DNA of 64,000 nucleotides from Nonomuraea pusilla (lineage in GTDB: Bacteria > Actinomycetota > Actinomycetes > Streptosporangiales > Streptosporangiaceae): positions 425,613-489,612 of the forward strand of contig NZ_FOBF01000001.1 in assembly GCF_900109355.1 (NCBI RefSeq), given 5' to 3'. Both the position numbers and the translations under genes were made by a program. This document shows positions 8,008-15,989 of the stretch, piece after piece. Position 1 is the first letter of the stretch. Every line of letters starts with the position of its first letter. The notes beneath the pieces were generated by a model that saw nothing but the letters and a program-made list of their open reading frames with translations, did no database searches and was not told the origin of the DNA.

Positions 8008-8849
8008 GACGGGACGCCGTCGAGCCAGCGGGCCAGCCTGGCGTCGTACGGCTCGAAGTGGTCGCGCAGCCGGTGGGTGAGCACGGCCGGGGCGGAACCG
8101 GTCAGGGGCCTGCCGTTGTGCCGTTCGAAGGCCGGGTAGCCGAGGTGCGGCACGCCGAGGAACTCCAGCACCCGGTCGTAGACCGCCTCGGGTTCGCGGA
8201 AGAACAGGTGGCTGTCGACGACGAGGATGCGGTCGCGGCCCAGCAGGGGCTCCAGCCGGTCGAGCTGGTCGGCGTAGCGGCCCCTGGCCAGGTAGGCGTG
8301 GTGGCGGTGCGAGTGGTGCACCGAGTACGGCGCGGCCCGCAGGCTCTCCTCGGCCCCGGCCAGCCGGTGCGACTCCAGTTCGAGCGCCCGCTCGAAGTCA
8401 GGCTCGGTCTCGTACCCGCGCGCCAGCTCGTGGGCGTGCGCGGAGCGGGCCCGCGCCACGGGGTCGCGGACGAGGACGACGAGCTTCACCCCCGGCAGGT
8501 CGGCGGCGATGCGCTGCCCGGCGAGCGGGTGGAACAGGTAGTAGGGGGACGACTCGAACGCGAGGGGGCGGGTGCCGTACCGGTGGGCGAGCAGCGCAGT
8601 GCCGATGCGCAGCGGGAAGTGCGCGCGGTACCAGGCCAGGCCGCGCGCGTAGGCGACGTCGAAGTAGTGGACGCCCTTGTGCAGTACCGGTTTGAGCAGT
8701 AACGGGTGCTGGGAGAGCGCGCGGTACATCGACGTGGTGCCGCACCGCTGCGCCCCGGCGATGAGGAACGCGGGCAGGGTGCGCGCGCTGGAGGTGAGGC
8801 GTCCCGTGGTGCGGGAGACCGACAGCGCGGACTGTTTCAGCCCTCTCAT
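7995..8849 (-). CDS. Sulfotransferase of the heparan/NST-like type
   Basis: The product (284 residues) has the P-loop FLIAGAQRCGTTSMYRALSQ, then KPVLHKGVHYFD, resembling the KEKHFFD-type element of heparan sulfate sulfotransferases, and the 3'-phosphate site LVVLVRDPVARARSAHAHEL. It would use PAPS to sulfate a glycan. ATG 8849 overlaps the stop of the kinase-like gene (ATGA). The reading frame stays open far upstream but that extension is antisense or out of frame with the kinase gene and is not supported. It is the third sulfotransferase in 7.2 kb. Confidence 0.88.
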   Translation of the reverse strand: MRGLKQSALSVSRTTGRLTSSARTLPAFLIAGAQRCGTTSMYRALSQHPLLLKPVLHKGVHYFDVAYARGLAWYRAHFPLRIGTALLAHRYGTRPLAFESSPYYLFHPLAGQRIAADLPGVKLVVLVRDPVARARSAHAHELARGYETEPDFERALELESHRLAGAEESLRAAPYSVHHSHRHHAYLARGRYADQLDRLEPLLGRDRILVVDSHLFFREPEAVYDRVLEFLGVPHLGYPAFERHNGRPLTGSAPAVLTHRLRDHFEPYDARLARWLDGVPSWRR

Positions 8850-9745
8850 GTGAGCAGCTCCTCGTGGTCCACGACCGGGTTGAGCCAGGACTGGGGCGGG
8901 CCGAGCGGCGTGTGGCCGTCGGCGGCGTGCCGGTGCGCCAGGGCGATGAGGTAGCGCAGCGCGGTGCGCCTGGCCTCGGCGGCCGACAGGCCGTAGGGCG
9001 CGAGCTCGCGTACCGACCTGGCGAGGCAGGCGCGGGCGGCCACGGGAGGGGCCATGCGGCGCAGGGCCCGCTGGAAGAAGTGGTGCAGCGCGTCGAACCC
9101 GTAGGGCACGCCGGTCTCGTACCGTTCCCAGTCCCAGACGAGCAGGCGGCCGTCGCGGGACGGCGCCAGGTTCCACGGCGACAGGTCGCCGTGCCAGGCG
9201 GGGCCCGCCGCACCGCCGGTGCCGGCGATCTCCTTGACCGCGGTGACGAGCAGGGGGCGGGGCACCCGGCCGCGCCGTACCGGCAGCGGCGACAGCGCGA
9301 GCACCGCGAGCCCCTGCCAGGTGCCGTGGTGCAGCACCTCGGGGACGACGACGGTGCGCAGCCCCAGGCCGGCCAGCCTGCCCAGCGCGGCGGCCTCGGC
9401 GGCGACCAGGCCCCTGGTGCGCGGGCTGTCGCCGATCTTCACGAACGCGAGCAGCCGCCCGCCCGCGTGGACCTCCAGGATGGGTTTGCGGTTGGCCCGC
9501 CGCGCGGGACGTACGTGCAGCACGCCTTCGACCGGCCGTCCGAACACCTCGGCCAGATGGGCCACGATCGACCCTTCGACGGGCAGGTGGACCCGCGCGC
9601 CGACGTGCCACCAGCGGCGCGGCGCCAGGCGGCGCGGCAGGGCGCGGTGCGGGAGCACGGTGTGCGGCCTGGGCGTGCCCGGCCCCGGGTAGAGCAGGGC
9701 GGTGGTCCTGGCGAGGTAGCCGAGCCTGACGGCGGCGTCGTTCAT
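8846..9745 (-). CDS. Aminoglycoside phosphotransferase-like kinase in the glycan operon
   Basis: A 299-residue protein with a kinase-like fold. The catalytic loop is AWHGDLSPWNL (HGDxxxxN) and the metal-binding segment is LLVWDWERYETG. LLAFVKIGDSPRT supplies a likely nucleotide-binding Lys in the N lobe. Proteins of this fold phosphorylate aminoglycosides, choline, sugars or similar hydroxyl compounds. Its place between a Wzy-like and a sulfotransferase gene, with four-base overlaps on both sides, argues for a role in making or decorating the polysaccharide (sugar or lipid-carrier phosphorylation) rather than drug resistance. The substrate is unknown. Confidence 0.8.
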   Translation of the reverse strand: MNDAAVRLGYLARTTALLYPGPGTPRPHTVLPHRALPRRLAPRRWWHVGARVHLPVEGSIVAHLAEVFGRPVEGVLHVRPARRANRKPILEVHAGGRLLAFVKIGDSPRTRGLVAAEAAALGRLAGLGLRTVVVPEVLHHGTWQGLAVLALSPLPVRRGRVPRPLLVTAVKEIAGTGGAAGPAWHGDLSPWNLAPSRDGRLLVWDWERYETGVPYGFDALHHFFQRALRRMAPPVAARACLARSVRELAPYGLSAAEARRTALRYLIALAHRHAADGHTPLGPPQSWLNPVVDHEELLT

Positions 9746-11022
9746 GCGGTGCTCCGGGTGTTCCTCCACAGGAGGGCGAACGAGACGAGGTAGAGGATCA
9801 GGGGCGTGACCAGGCCGTCGTAGACAAACATGTAGAGCAGGACCAGGCCCATCACGAGCACCCCGGCCAGGCCGATCGGGCTGCGGTCGCGCCAGTGCCT
9901 GCGGATGGCGCCGAGGAAGAACGCCACGTACAGGGCGGCGCCGGTGAACCCCTGGGTGATCAGGAGCAGCCAGAGCTGGCCGTCGCTGCCGAGCGGCGGG
10001 TGCCCGCAGCCGCCGCACCACTCGGTCTTGCCCGTGGTGATGGTGCGGTGGTTGCCGGTGGCGTTGCGGGTGTTGCCGTAGCCGATGAACGGCGAGTGGG
10101 CGGCGGCGCGTACGGTGGCCGACACGGTGAACGCCCTGATGTCGTTGGAGTGGGGCCGGTCGAGCCGCTGCGCGACCAGGGAGGCGAGCGGGCTGAGCGC
10201 GAACGCGACGGCGGCGGCGGCCGTGGCCGCGCACAGCGCGAGCCTGGTGCGCCCGCCCACGCGGGCGACCAGGTAGACGACGGCCAGGCCGAGCCCGATC
10301 CACAGGCCGCGGTTGAGTGAGTACACGACGGGGATGGCGGCGAGCGCCACGACGACGGCGGAGACGGCCTTGCGGCGCCGCCCGCCGTAGACCCACCAGC
10401 CGACCACGAACCAGACCAGCAGCACCGACACGTTGCTGCCCCACGCGTTCGCCCACTCGAACGGCGCCTCGGGGCGGGGCGAGGCGTAGCCCAGCACCTT
10501 CTGCGTCTGCGCCGCCGTCGGGTGGATGAGGTTCTGGACGAACGCGTTCTCGCTCACCCAGCCGGGCAGCACCATCTCGACCGGCGAGGTGAACGCGAAC
10601 GACGGCAGGAACACGCCGAGCAGCCCGCCCGCGACGGTGGTGACGAACAGCACGCCCAGCATCCGCACCAGGCGCAGCTGCGGGAGCTCGCGCTCCGACA
10701 GGTTGCCGAGGTAGAGCACCATGACGAGCAGCGCGAGGTAGAGCGCGAGGCGCATGACGTAGCCGATCAGCCGCCCGGGGCCGAGGTCGCCGTAGGTGCC
10801 GGGCGGCAGCTCGTCCAGCATGAGCCCGCTGAGCGCGTAGCCGGCGAGCAGCAGCATCCAGAGGCCGAACCCGTGGGGCACCCGGATCGGGCGCCGCCGC
10901 CAAAGGATCAACGCCATGGGCACGGCCAGGACGATCACGGACAGTCCGCCGAACCCCAGCGCCCACCAGACGGGGTAGCCGACGAGCAGCGCCGCGATCG
11001 GCCACGCGGGGCCCGCGGTCAC
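9742..11022 (-). CDS. O-antigen ligase/polymerase-like membrane protein
   Basis: About ten to twelve membrane helices in 426 residues, with a large outward loop before the last helices. The loop holds SPFIGYGNTRNATGNHRTIT and a GSDGQLWLLLITQGFTG block, in the place where Wzy/WaaL proteins carry their conserved Arg and His residues. The probable role is polymerisation of lipid-linked repeat units or their transfer to an acceptor outside the membrane. GTG 11022 overlaps the stop of the Wzz gene (GTGA), and the ATGA at the other end joins the kinase-like gene. Family call rests on topology and context more than on a strict motif. Confidence 0.8.
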   Translation of the reverse strand: MTAGPAWPIAALLVGYPVWWALGFGGLSVIVLAVPMALILWRRRPIRVPHGFGLWMLLLAGYALSGLMLDELPPGTYGDLGPGRLIGYVMRLALYLALLVMVLYLGNLSERELPQLRLVRMLGVLFVTTVAGGLLGVFLPSFAFTSPVEMVLPGWVSENAFVQNLIHPTAAQTQKVLGYASPRPEAPFEWANAWGSNVSVLLVWFVVGWWVYGGRRRKAVSAVVVALAAIPVVYSLNRGLWIGLGLAVVYLVARVGGRTRLALCAATAAAAVAFALSPLASLVAQRLDRPHSNDIRAFTVSATVRAAAHSPFIGYGNTRNATGNHRTITTGKTEWCGGCGHPPLGSDGQLWLLLITQGFTGAALYVAFFLGAIRRHWRDRSPIGLAGVLVMGLVLLYMFVYDGLVTPLILYLVSFALLWRNTRSTA

Positions 11023-12332
11023 CCCGGGTCGCCTGCCCGCCGCGGGTGGAAGACCTGCATCGGCGGGGTCTGCGCCCGCGGGTCGGGGTCGGGGCCGGTG
11101 GCGACGAGCTTGCCGAGCGGGTGGTGGGCGCGCGGGTCTGGCGCGGGGACGAACGACGGCAGGGCGTCGTCGGCGGTCACCGCGCCGATGACGGGCACGC
11201 CGTGCCGGGCCAGCAGCCGTACGGCGCCCGCCACCTCGGGCGCGCGGACGCGGCCCAGGCCGACCAGCAGCAGGGCGGCGTGGGCGCGGGCCAGGTCGCG
11301 GACGTCGGAGCCGTCGAGCACGGTCAGCGGGGCGCTCACGGCGAGCGGCTCGGCCACCGACGAGGCGTACAGGTCGGAGGGCAGTGCCCTGACCAGCAGG
11401 CGCGTGCCGGGGCAGGCCGCGACGACGGCGCTGGCGAGGTCGTGCAGCAGGCCCTGCTCGCGCGGCCCTGTCAGGTCGGCGAGCACCGGCAGGCCGGTGA
11501 GCCGTTCGACGTCGGCGGCGGTGCGCAGCCGGGTGTCGAGCCTGTCGCGGGCGTACGCGGCGCCGGCGCCGGCCAGCAGGCCGAGCATGAGGCCGCTGCC
11601 GAGGTGGAGCGGCAGGCTGGGGGAGCTGGGCCGGGTGGGCGGGATGGCCTCGCCGATGACGGAGCCCGGTGTCAGCGTGACCGTCCTGAGCGCGTCGTAC
11701 TTCAGGGTGAGGGTGTAGGCCTGGCGGTTGAGCAGGCTCTGGTTGTGCAGGGCGAGGGTGTGCTCCGCGGTGCCCTTGGTGAGCGTGCCGAGCTGCCCGA
11801 CCACCTGGCTCAGCGCGGTGTTGACCTGCTTGAGCTTGGCCTGCACGGCCTGCTGCTGGGCGGTGAGCGCGGCCTGGGCGCTCTCGCGCCTGTTGTCGAG
11901 GTACGCCCGCGCGTACGCCTTGGACTGCTCGGCGGCCGCGAACGGGTCGGGGGCCGTCACGGAGATCCACAGCACCGCGGAGTTGGGGGGCACGGAGACC
12001 TCGACGGGCTCGGGCGCGGCGACGTGGAGCGCGCGGGCGGCGCGCGCCGCCACCACGGCCGACTGCGCGACCTGCGCCTCCGTGTCGAGGTTGAGTGCCT
12101 CGCGCTGGCGGCTGGTGACCTGGTTGGACTGCTCCTGGACACCGACGGGGGCGACCAGCACCTGGGTGGTGGCGGTGTACGCGGGCGGTGTGAGGCGCAT
12201 CAGCGCGAGGCCGGCGGTGCCGCCGAGGACGAGGCCGCCCACGAGGAGCAGCCGGCGTCGGCGCAGCAGCGAGAGGTGCTCTCCCAGGTCGGCGCCGGGG
12301 CGGCGGCCCGGGGTGTCCGGCGGCTGGCTCAT
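11019..12332 (-). CDS. Wzz-like chain-length protein with a degenerate kinase-like C domain
   Basis: The 437-residue product has one helix near residues 25-45 (LLLVGGLVLGGTAGLALMRL), a long outside region rich in coiled coil (about 100-235), and a second helix near LGLLAGAGAAYARDRLD, the Wzz/BY-kinase layout. The C-terminal ~170 residues follow the alpha/beta pattern of the cytoplasmic tyrosine kinase domain, but no Walker A (GxxxxGKS/T) is visible and no Tyr cluster ends the protein, so kinase activity is unlikely. Its role would be to set polymer length with the Wzy-like protein. ATG 12332 was chosen for its upstream AGGAG; an in-frame start at 12425 would add 31 residues. It heads the operon. 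Confidence 0.82.
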   Translation of the reverse strand: MSQPPDTPGRRPGADLGEHLSLLRRRRLLLVGGLVLGGTAGLALMRLTPPAYTATTQVLVAPVGVQEQSNQVTSRQREALNLDTEAQVAQSAVVAARAARALHVAAPEPVEVSVPPNSAVLWISVTAPDPFAAAEQSKAYARAYLDNRRESAQAALTAQQQAVQAKLKQVNTALSQVVGQLGTLTKGTAEHTLALHNQSLLNRQAYTLTLKYDALRTVTLTPGSVIGEAIPPTRPSSPSLPLHLGSGLMLGLLAGAGAAYARDRLDTRLRTAADVERLTGLPVLADLTGPREQGLLHDLASAVVAACPGTRLLVRALPSDLYASSVAEPLAVSAPLTVLDGSDVRDLARAHAALLLVGLGRVRAPEVAGAVRLLARHGVPVIGAVTADDALPSFVPAPDPRAHHPLGKLVATGPDPDPRAQTPPMQVFHPRRAGDPG

Positions 12333-12569
12333 GCGGACGGTCTCCTGGAGGGTGTGCGCGCTGTCGCCGATCGGCGACGCAGGGTCACCGGCGGGATGTG
12401 GGCCCACTATAGGGCGGGGGGTCATGGGGGGCGGTGAATATGCAAGATTTTCTGCGGACTGCCCCGCTTTTCGTCCCCTTTAAAACCGAAATTTCGGGAA
12501 AAGTCGGGGGTGGCGGGAACCCATCTCACCTGCGTGGACGGACGCTCTGGCTGAAGTTCGAGGAATGAC
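12333..12569. promoter_or_regulatory. Divergent promoter region of the glycan genes, with a 12-bp palindrome
   Basis: This 237-bp gap separates the Wzz operon (leftward) from the GH26-like gene (rightward). It contains a markedly A/T-rich island (about 12,435-12,500). Within it, CCGAAATTTCGG at 12,486-12,497 is a perfect palindrome, a plausible operator for shared control. I could not define -35/-10 boxes with confidence for either direction. Confidence 0.45.
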
Positions 12570-13874
12570 ATGGCAAGGTTCAGGTTTGATAGGGCGGGGG
12601 TTGTTCAACAAGGGGGTTGGAAAGCCGTGGAGTCACGGGGAATTTCGCACGACGCGCCAAGAGCGGCACTCGCCGTCGCCCTCGCCACCGGCGCCTCACG
12701 GACGGCGGGCGCCGCCGCCCTCGCCTCACGGACGGCGGGCGCGGCTGCCCTGGCCTCACGGACGGCGGGCGCGGCCGCCCTCGCCGCGCTGGTGGCGCTC
12801 GCGACCGGCTGCTCCGGCTCCGGCGGTTCCGGAGCGGGGCCGTACGGGGCGGGGCCGGCCGTCGCGGGGGCCACCGGGGGCGCGGACGACGGCTCCCCGG
12901 ACGCGTACGGCGACGGCCGCGACGGCGCGACGACGGCGCCGACCTGCACCGCCACCAGCAAGCTGATCCCCTCCTGCGGCGCCTGGTGGGGCATGGCGCC
13001 CGAGGTGTTCACGGGCGAGCCCGTGGAGCGGGCGCTGCGCGGCGCCGAGGAGCGCATGGGGGCGAGGGCCGACGTGCTGCACGTCTACCACCGGGGCGGG
13101 GAGCTGTTCCCGACGCCGCAGGAGATCCGGCTCGCCCGCGACCCCGCGGGACCGAGGCTGCTCATGGTCAACTGGAAGCCGTCGCTCGACCACACCTGGG
13201 CCCAGATCGCGCGGGGCGCGATCGACAGGAGGATCGACCGGCTGGCCGCCCACCTCAGGAGCACGTTCCCCGAGCGGTTCTTCCTGACCATCCACCACGA
13301 GCCGGAGAACGACGTGCGCGAGGCGGCGGGCTCGGGCATGCAGGCCGCCGACTACGCCGCCATGTTCCGCCACGTCGTGCTCAGGCTGCGCGACCAGGGC
13401 GTCAGGAACGCGGTGACGGTCATGACGTACATGGGGGCGCCGAACTGGGCGGCCATGCCCTGGTTCGAGGACGTCTACCCGGGCGACGACGTCGTCGACT
13501 GGGTGGCGATGGACCCGTACGCCGACGGCCGGGTGCGCGACTTCGACGGGCTGGTGAACAAGACCCGCAGGGAGTTCGCGCAGTGGCCGGGCTTCTACCG
13601 GTGGATGCAGTGGCGCTTTCCCGGCAAGCCGGTGATGGTGGCCGAGTGGGGCGTCTTCGAGCGCTCGCACGACCGGTCGTTCAAGCGCGCCTTCTTCGAG
13701 TCCGTGCGCCGCCAGATCAGGCGTTACCCGCAGATCAAGGCCCTGCTGTACTTCGACTCGCCCGACGCGCCGAGGGGCGACACGAGCTTCGACTCCGATC
13801 CGGCGGCCGACCGGGCGTTCAGCGAGCTCGCGCGAGATCCGTACTTTCGCGCGACGCGCGTGCCGCGCCCCTGA
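12570..13874 (+). CDS. Secreted GH26-like glycoside hydrolase (lipoprotein)
   Basis: The C-terminal ~310 residues form a TIM-barrel hydrolase like family GH26. FFLTIHHEPENDVRE carries the likely acid/base Glu and PVMVAEWGVFERS the likely nucleophile Glu. The N terminus is a signal sequence ending in the lipobox-like LVALATGCSG, so the protein is probably anchored outside the membrane. The signal region contains three exact 10-residue repeats, ASRTAGAAAL (DNA 12,693-12,782), making it unusually long and placing Arg residues inside the hydrophobic stretch. ATG 12570 has GAGGA upstream; GTG 12627 is an alternative that shortens the leader. A hydrolase beside an export/polymerisation operon often trims or releases the polymer. 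The 3' end overlaps the convergent TauE gene by 56 bp. Confidence 0.8.
   Translation: MARFRFDRAGVVQQGGWKAVESRGISHDAPRAALAVALATGASRTAGAAALASRTAGAAALASRTAGAAALAALVALATGCSGSGGSGAGPYGAGPAVAGATGGADDGSPDAYGDGRDGATTAPTCTATSKLIPSCGAWWGMAPEVFTGEPVERALRGAEERMGARADVLHVYHRGGELFPTPQEIRLARDPAGPRLLMVNWKPSLDHTWAQIARGAIDRRIDRLAAHLRSTFPERFFLTIHHEPENDVREAAGSGMQAADYAAMFRHVVLRLRDQGVRNAVTVMTYMGAPNWAAMPWFEDVYPGDDVVDWVAMDPYADGRVRDFDGLVNKTRREFAQWPGFYRWMQWRFPGKPVMVAEWGVFERSHDRSFKRAFFESVRRQIRRYPQIKALLYFDSPDAPRGDTSFDSDPAADRAFSELARDPYFRATRVPRP
12693..12782 (+). repeat. 30-bp tandem repeat x 3 in the GH26-like signal region
   Basis: Three adjacent 30-bp units start at 12,693, 12,723 and 12,753, each beginning GCCTCACGGACGGCGGGC. 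They differ only at a few bases and encode the identical decapeptide ASRTAGAAAL. Because the unit is a multiple of three, copy number can change without breaking the frame. Confidence 0.9.
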
Positions 13875-14709
13875 CCCGCCACTGCCGTCCGGCGGCGGCG
13901 GCGAGCGCGGCGGCGCCGACGGCGACCAGGGTGACCTGGTCGTCCACGCCGAGCAGCTTGAGCGCGGAGGCGAGCAGCACGATGGCGAGCAGGGCGCGGA
14001 TCAGTCCGCCCGGCGCCCTGGAGGAGATCCTGGCGCCGAGGTAGACGCCGGGGATCGAGCCGATGAGCAGCGACAGCGTGAGCTCCATGCGGAAGTCGCC
14101 GAACATCAGGTGGCCGAGCGCCGCCGCGGCGACCAGGGGCACGGCCTGCACGAGGTCGGTGCCGACGAGCTGGTTGGCCTTCAGCGCGGGGTAGAGCGCG
14201 AGCAGGGCCACGATGATCAGGGAGCCGGAGCCGACGGAGGAGACGCCCACCACCAGTCCTCCTACCGTACCGACCAGTAGGGTCGGGATGGGGCGTACGA
14301 CGATCTCCTGCGCGCCCGGCGCGCCGCCCTCTCCGGCCCGGCTCCCGAGCAGGCTCCTGGCCGCCATGCCCGCCACCGCGAGCAGCAGCGCCACGCCGAG
14401 CGCGTACTTCACGCCGTCGGTGACGGCGAACGCGCGGGCCACGAACACGCCGCAGAACGCGGCGGGCACCGACCCCGCGCACAGCCAGCCCACCAGCCGC
14501 AGGTTGACGGTGCCCTGGCGCAGGTGGACGGCCCCGCCGACGGGTTTCATCACGGCCGAGGCCACCAGGTCGCTGGAGACGGCCGCGAGCGGCGGGACGT
14601 TGAAGAACAGCATCATCATCGGGGTCATCAGCGCCCCGCCGCCCATGCCGGTGAGCCCGACCACGATCGCGACGAGGAACGACCCCGCTACCAGCGCGTA
14701 ATCGATCAA
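13819..14709 (-). CDS. TauE/SafE family anion transporter
   Basis: A 296-residue membrane protein with about eight helices and the two-fold repeated layout of TauE/SafE (sulfite/organosulfonate exporter) proteins: LIDYALVAGSFLVAIVVGLT then GMGGGALMTPMMMLFFNVP in the first half, and LVVGVSSVGSGSLIIVALLA in the second. Members move sulfite, sulfoacetate, sulfate or other anions. TTG 14709 overlaps the stop of the APS kinase gene (TTGA), so the two are co-translated; this strongly suggests a sulfur substrate tied to PAPS formation. Direction of transport is not shown by sequence. Confidence 0.85.
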   Translation of the reverse strand: MIDYALVAGSFLVAIVVGLTGMGGGALMTPMMMLFFNVPPLAAVSSDLVASAVMKPVGGAVHLRQGTVNLRLVGWLCAGSVPAAFCGVFVARAFAVTDGVKYALGVALLLAVAGMAARSLLGSRAGEGGAPGAQEIVVRPIPTLLVGTVGGLVVGVSSVGSGSLIIVALLALYPALKANQLVGTDLVQAVPLVAAAALGHLMFGDFRMELTLSLLIGSIPGVYLGARISSRAPGGLIRALLAIVLLASALKLLGVDDQVTLVAVGAAALAAAAGRQWRVRGAARASRESTDLARAR

Positions 14710-15965
14710 CGTACCCAGCCTCCGCTCCGCAGCGCGCCCAGCACCTGGGCGACCGCCGCCTCGATCGAGATGTGCGTGGTGTCGATCACGAGGTCGGCGT
14801 CGTCCGGCTCCTCGTACGGGTCGGAGACGCCGGTGAACTCGGGGATGAGGCCCGCGCGGGCCTTGGCGTACAGGCCCTTGCGGTCGCGCCGCTCGCACTC
14901 CTCCAGCGGGGTGGCGACGTGCACGAGCAGGAAGTCGGCGCCGACCGACTCGGCCATCTCGCGCACCTCCTGCCGGGTGCTGGCGTAAGGGGCGATGGGG
15001 GCGCAGACGGCCAGGCCGCCGTGGCGCGCGACCTCGGCCGCGACGAAGCCGATGCGGCGGATGTTGAGGTCGCGGTCGGCCCTGGAGAACGTCAGGCCCT
15101 GGGACAGCAGCCGGCGCACCACGTCGCCGTCGAGGTAGGTGACGGTGCGGGTGCCGAGTTCGAGCAGGGCGTCGCGCAGGCCGCGGGCGATCGTGGACTT
15201 GCCCGACCCGGACAGCCCGGTGAAGAACACGACCAGGCCGCGCCGGTGCGGCGGCCCCGGGATGCGTACCGGCTCGGGCCCCGCGAGGTGCTCGGCGGCG
15301 CCGTAGTTGGCGGCGACGTGCTCGCGCAGCTCGAGGTCGATCTCGGGCTCCTCGCGCGGGGCGAGCGGCACGGAGACGACGAGGGTGCCGGCGGGGAGCT
15401 GCTCCTTGGCGCGCAGCGCGGCGCGCACGACGGCGGGGCCCTCCTCGCCGTACGCGAGGGGGAGCAGCAGGATCGCCGCGTCGAGCTCCTTGGCGATCGC
15501 GGCGACCTCGGACAGGTCGTCGAGCGGCCCGCGCATGGTGACGGCGAGCGCCGGGCGGCCGCCGAGCTCCTCGGCCACCTCCGCCGGGGTGCGGCGCAGC
15601 CGGGCGAACGGCCCGTGCTCGGGCGCGCCGAGGCCCCTGACGGGGCCGGAGGTGAGGCCGTCGGGCTCCTGCGCGGCCACGGTGAGCACGGCGAGCGGGG
15701 TGCCCTCCGGGTCGAGGAGCGTGACCTCGTCGCCGGGGGAGACGGGCTCGGGCAGGTGGAGCGTGACCGGGGCGGGCCACGGGGCGCCGTCGGCGAGCAT
15801 GCCGCGCTCGTGCACCGCGTGCAGGTCGTCGTGGCCGAGGAAGCCGGTCAGCGGGCTGAACGCCCCGGACAGCAGCAGCTCAAGGTCGGCCAGCTCCCGC
15901 GCGTCGGGGGTCCACTCCACGGTTCCTTCATCCCAACTATTCCGATTGATATGGTCGGAAACCAC
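14706..15965 (-). CDS. APS kinase with a degenerate ATP-sulfurylase-like N domain
   Basis: Residues ~242-419 are a complete adenylylsulfate kinase that makes PAPS from APS and ATP: P-loop GLSGSGKST (250-258), DGDVVRRLLSQGLTFS, DRDLNIRRIGFVA and KGLYAKARAG. Residues ~1-235 match an ATP sulfurylase: LLSGAFSPLTGFLG is the family's N-terminal signature. Where active sulfurylases have RNPLHxxHE, this protein has RGPLDDLSE (145-153), losing both catalytic His, and no GRDHAG motif is present. The domain is also shorter than usual. It is therefore probably a pseudo-sulfurylase fused to an active kinase, and APS must come from elsewhere (for example CysDN). The start is GTG 15965. It would supply the donor for the three nearby sulfotransferases. 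Confidence 0.85.
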   Translation of the reverse strand: MVSDHINRNSWDEGTVEWTPDARELADLELLLSGAFSPLTGFLGHDDLHAVHERGMLADGAPWPAPVTLHLPEPVSPGDEVTLLDPEGTPLAVLTVAAQEPDGLTSGPVRGLGAPEHGPFARLRRTPAEVAEELGGRPALAVTMRGPLDDLSEVAAIAKELDAAILLLPLAYGEEGPAVVRAALRAKEQLPAGTLVVSVPLAPREEPEIDLELREHVAANYGAAEHLAGPEPVRIPGPPHRRGLVVFFTGLSGSGKSTIARGLRDALLELGTRTVTYLDGDVVRRLLSQGLTFSRADRDLNIRRIGFVAAEVARHGGLAVCAPIAPYASTRQEVREMAESVGADFLLVHVATPLEECERRDRKGLYAKARAGLIPEFTGVSDPYEEPDDADLVIDTTHISIEAAVAQVLGALRSGGWVR

Positions 15966-15989
15966 ATTACCGAGGATGCGGAGCCCTCG

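Noticed and set aside
6334..8139. 600-codon plus-strand open frame opposite the flippase
   Set aside because: Gly/Glu/Arg-rich antisense translation of a membrane protein gene; the minus-strand flippase has clear helices and coupling to its neighbours.
8850..9611. N-terminal extension of the third sulfotransferase upstream of ATG 8849
   Set aside because: It would run in another frame through the kinase-like gene, is Arg/Ala-rich, and the coupled ATGA start is much better supported.
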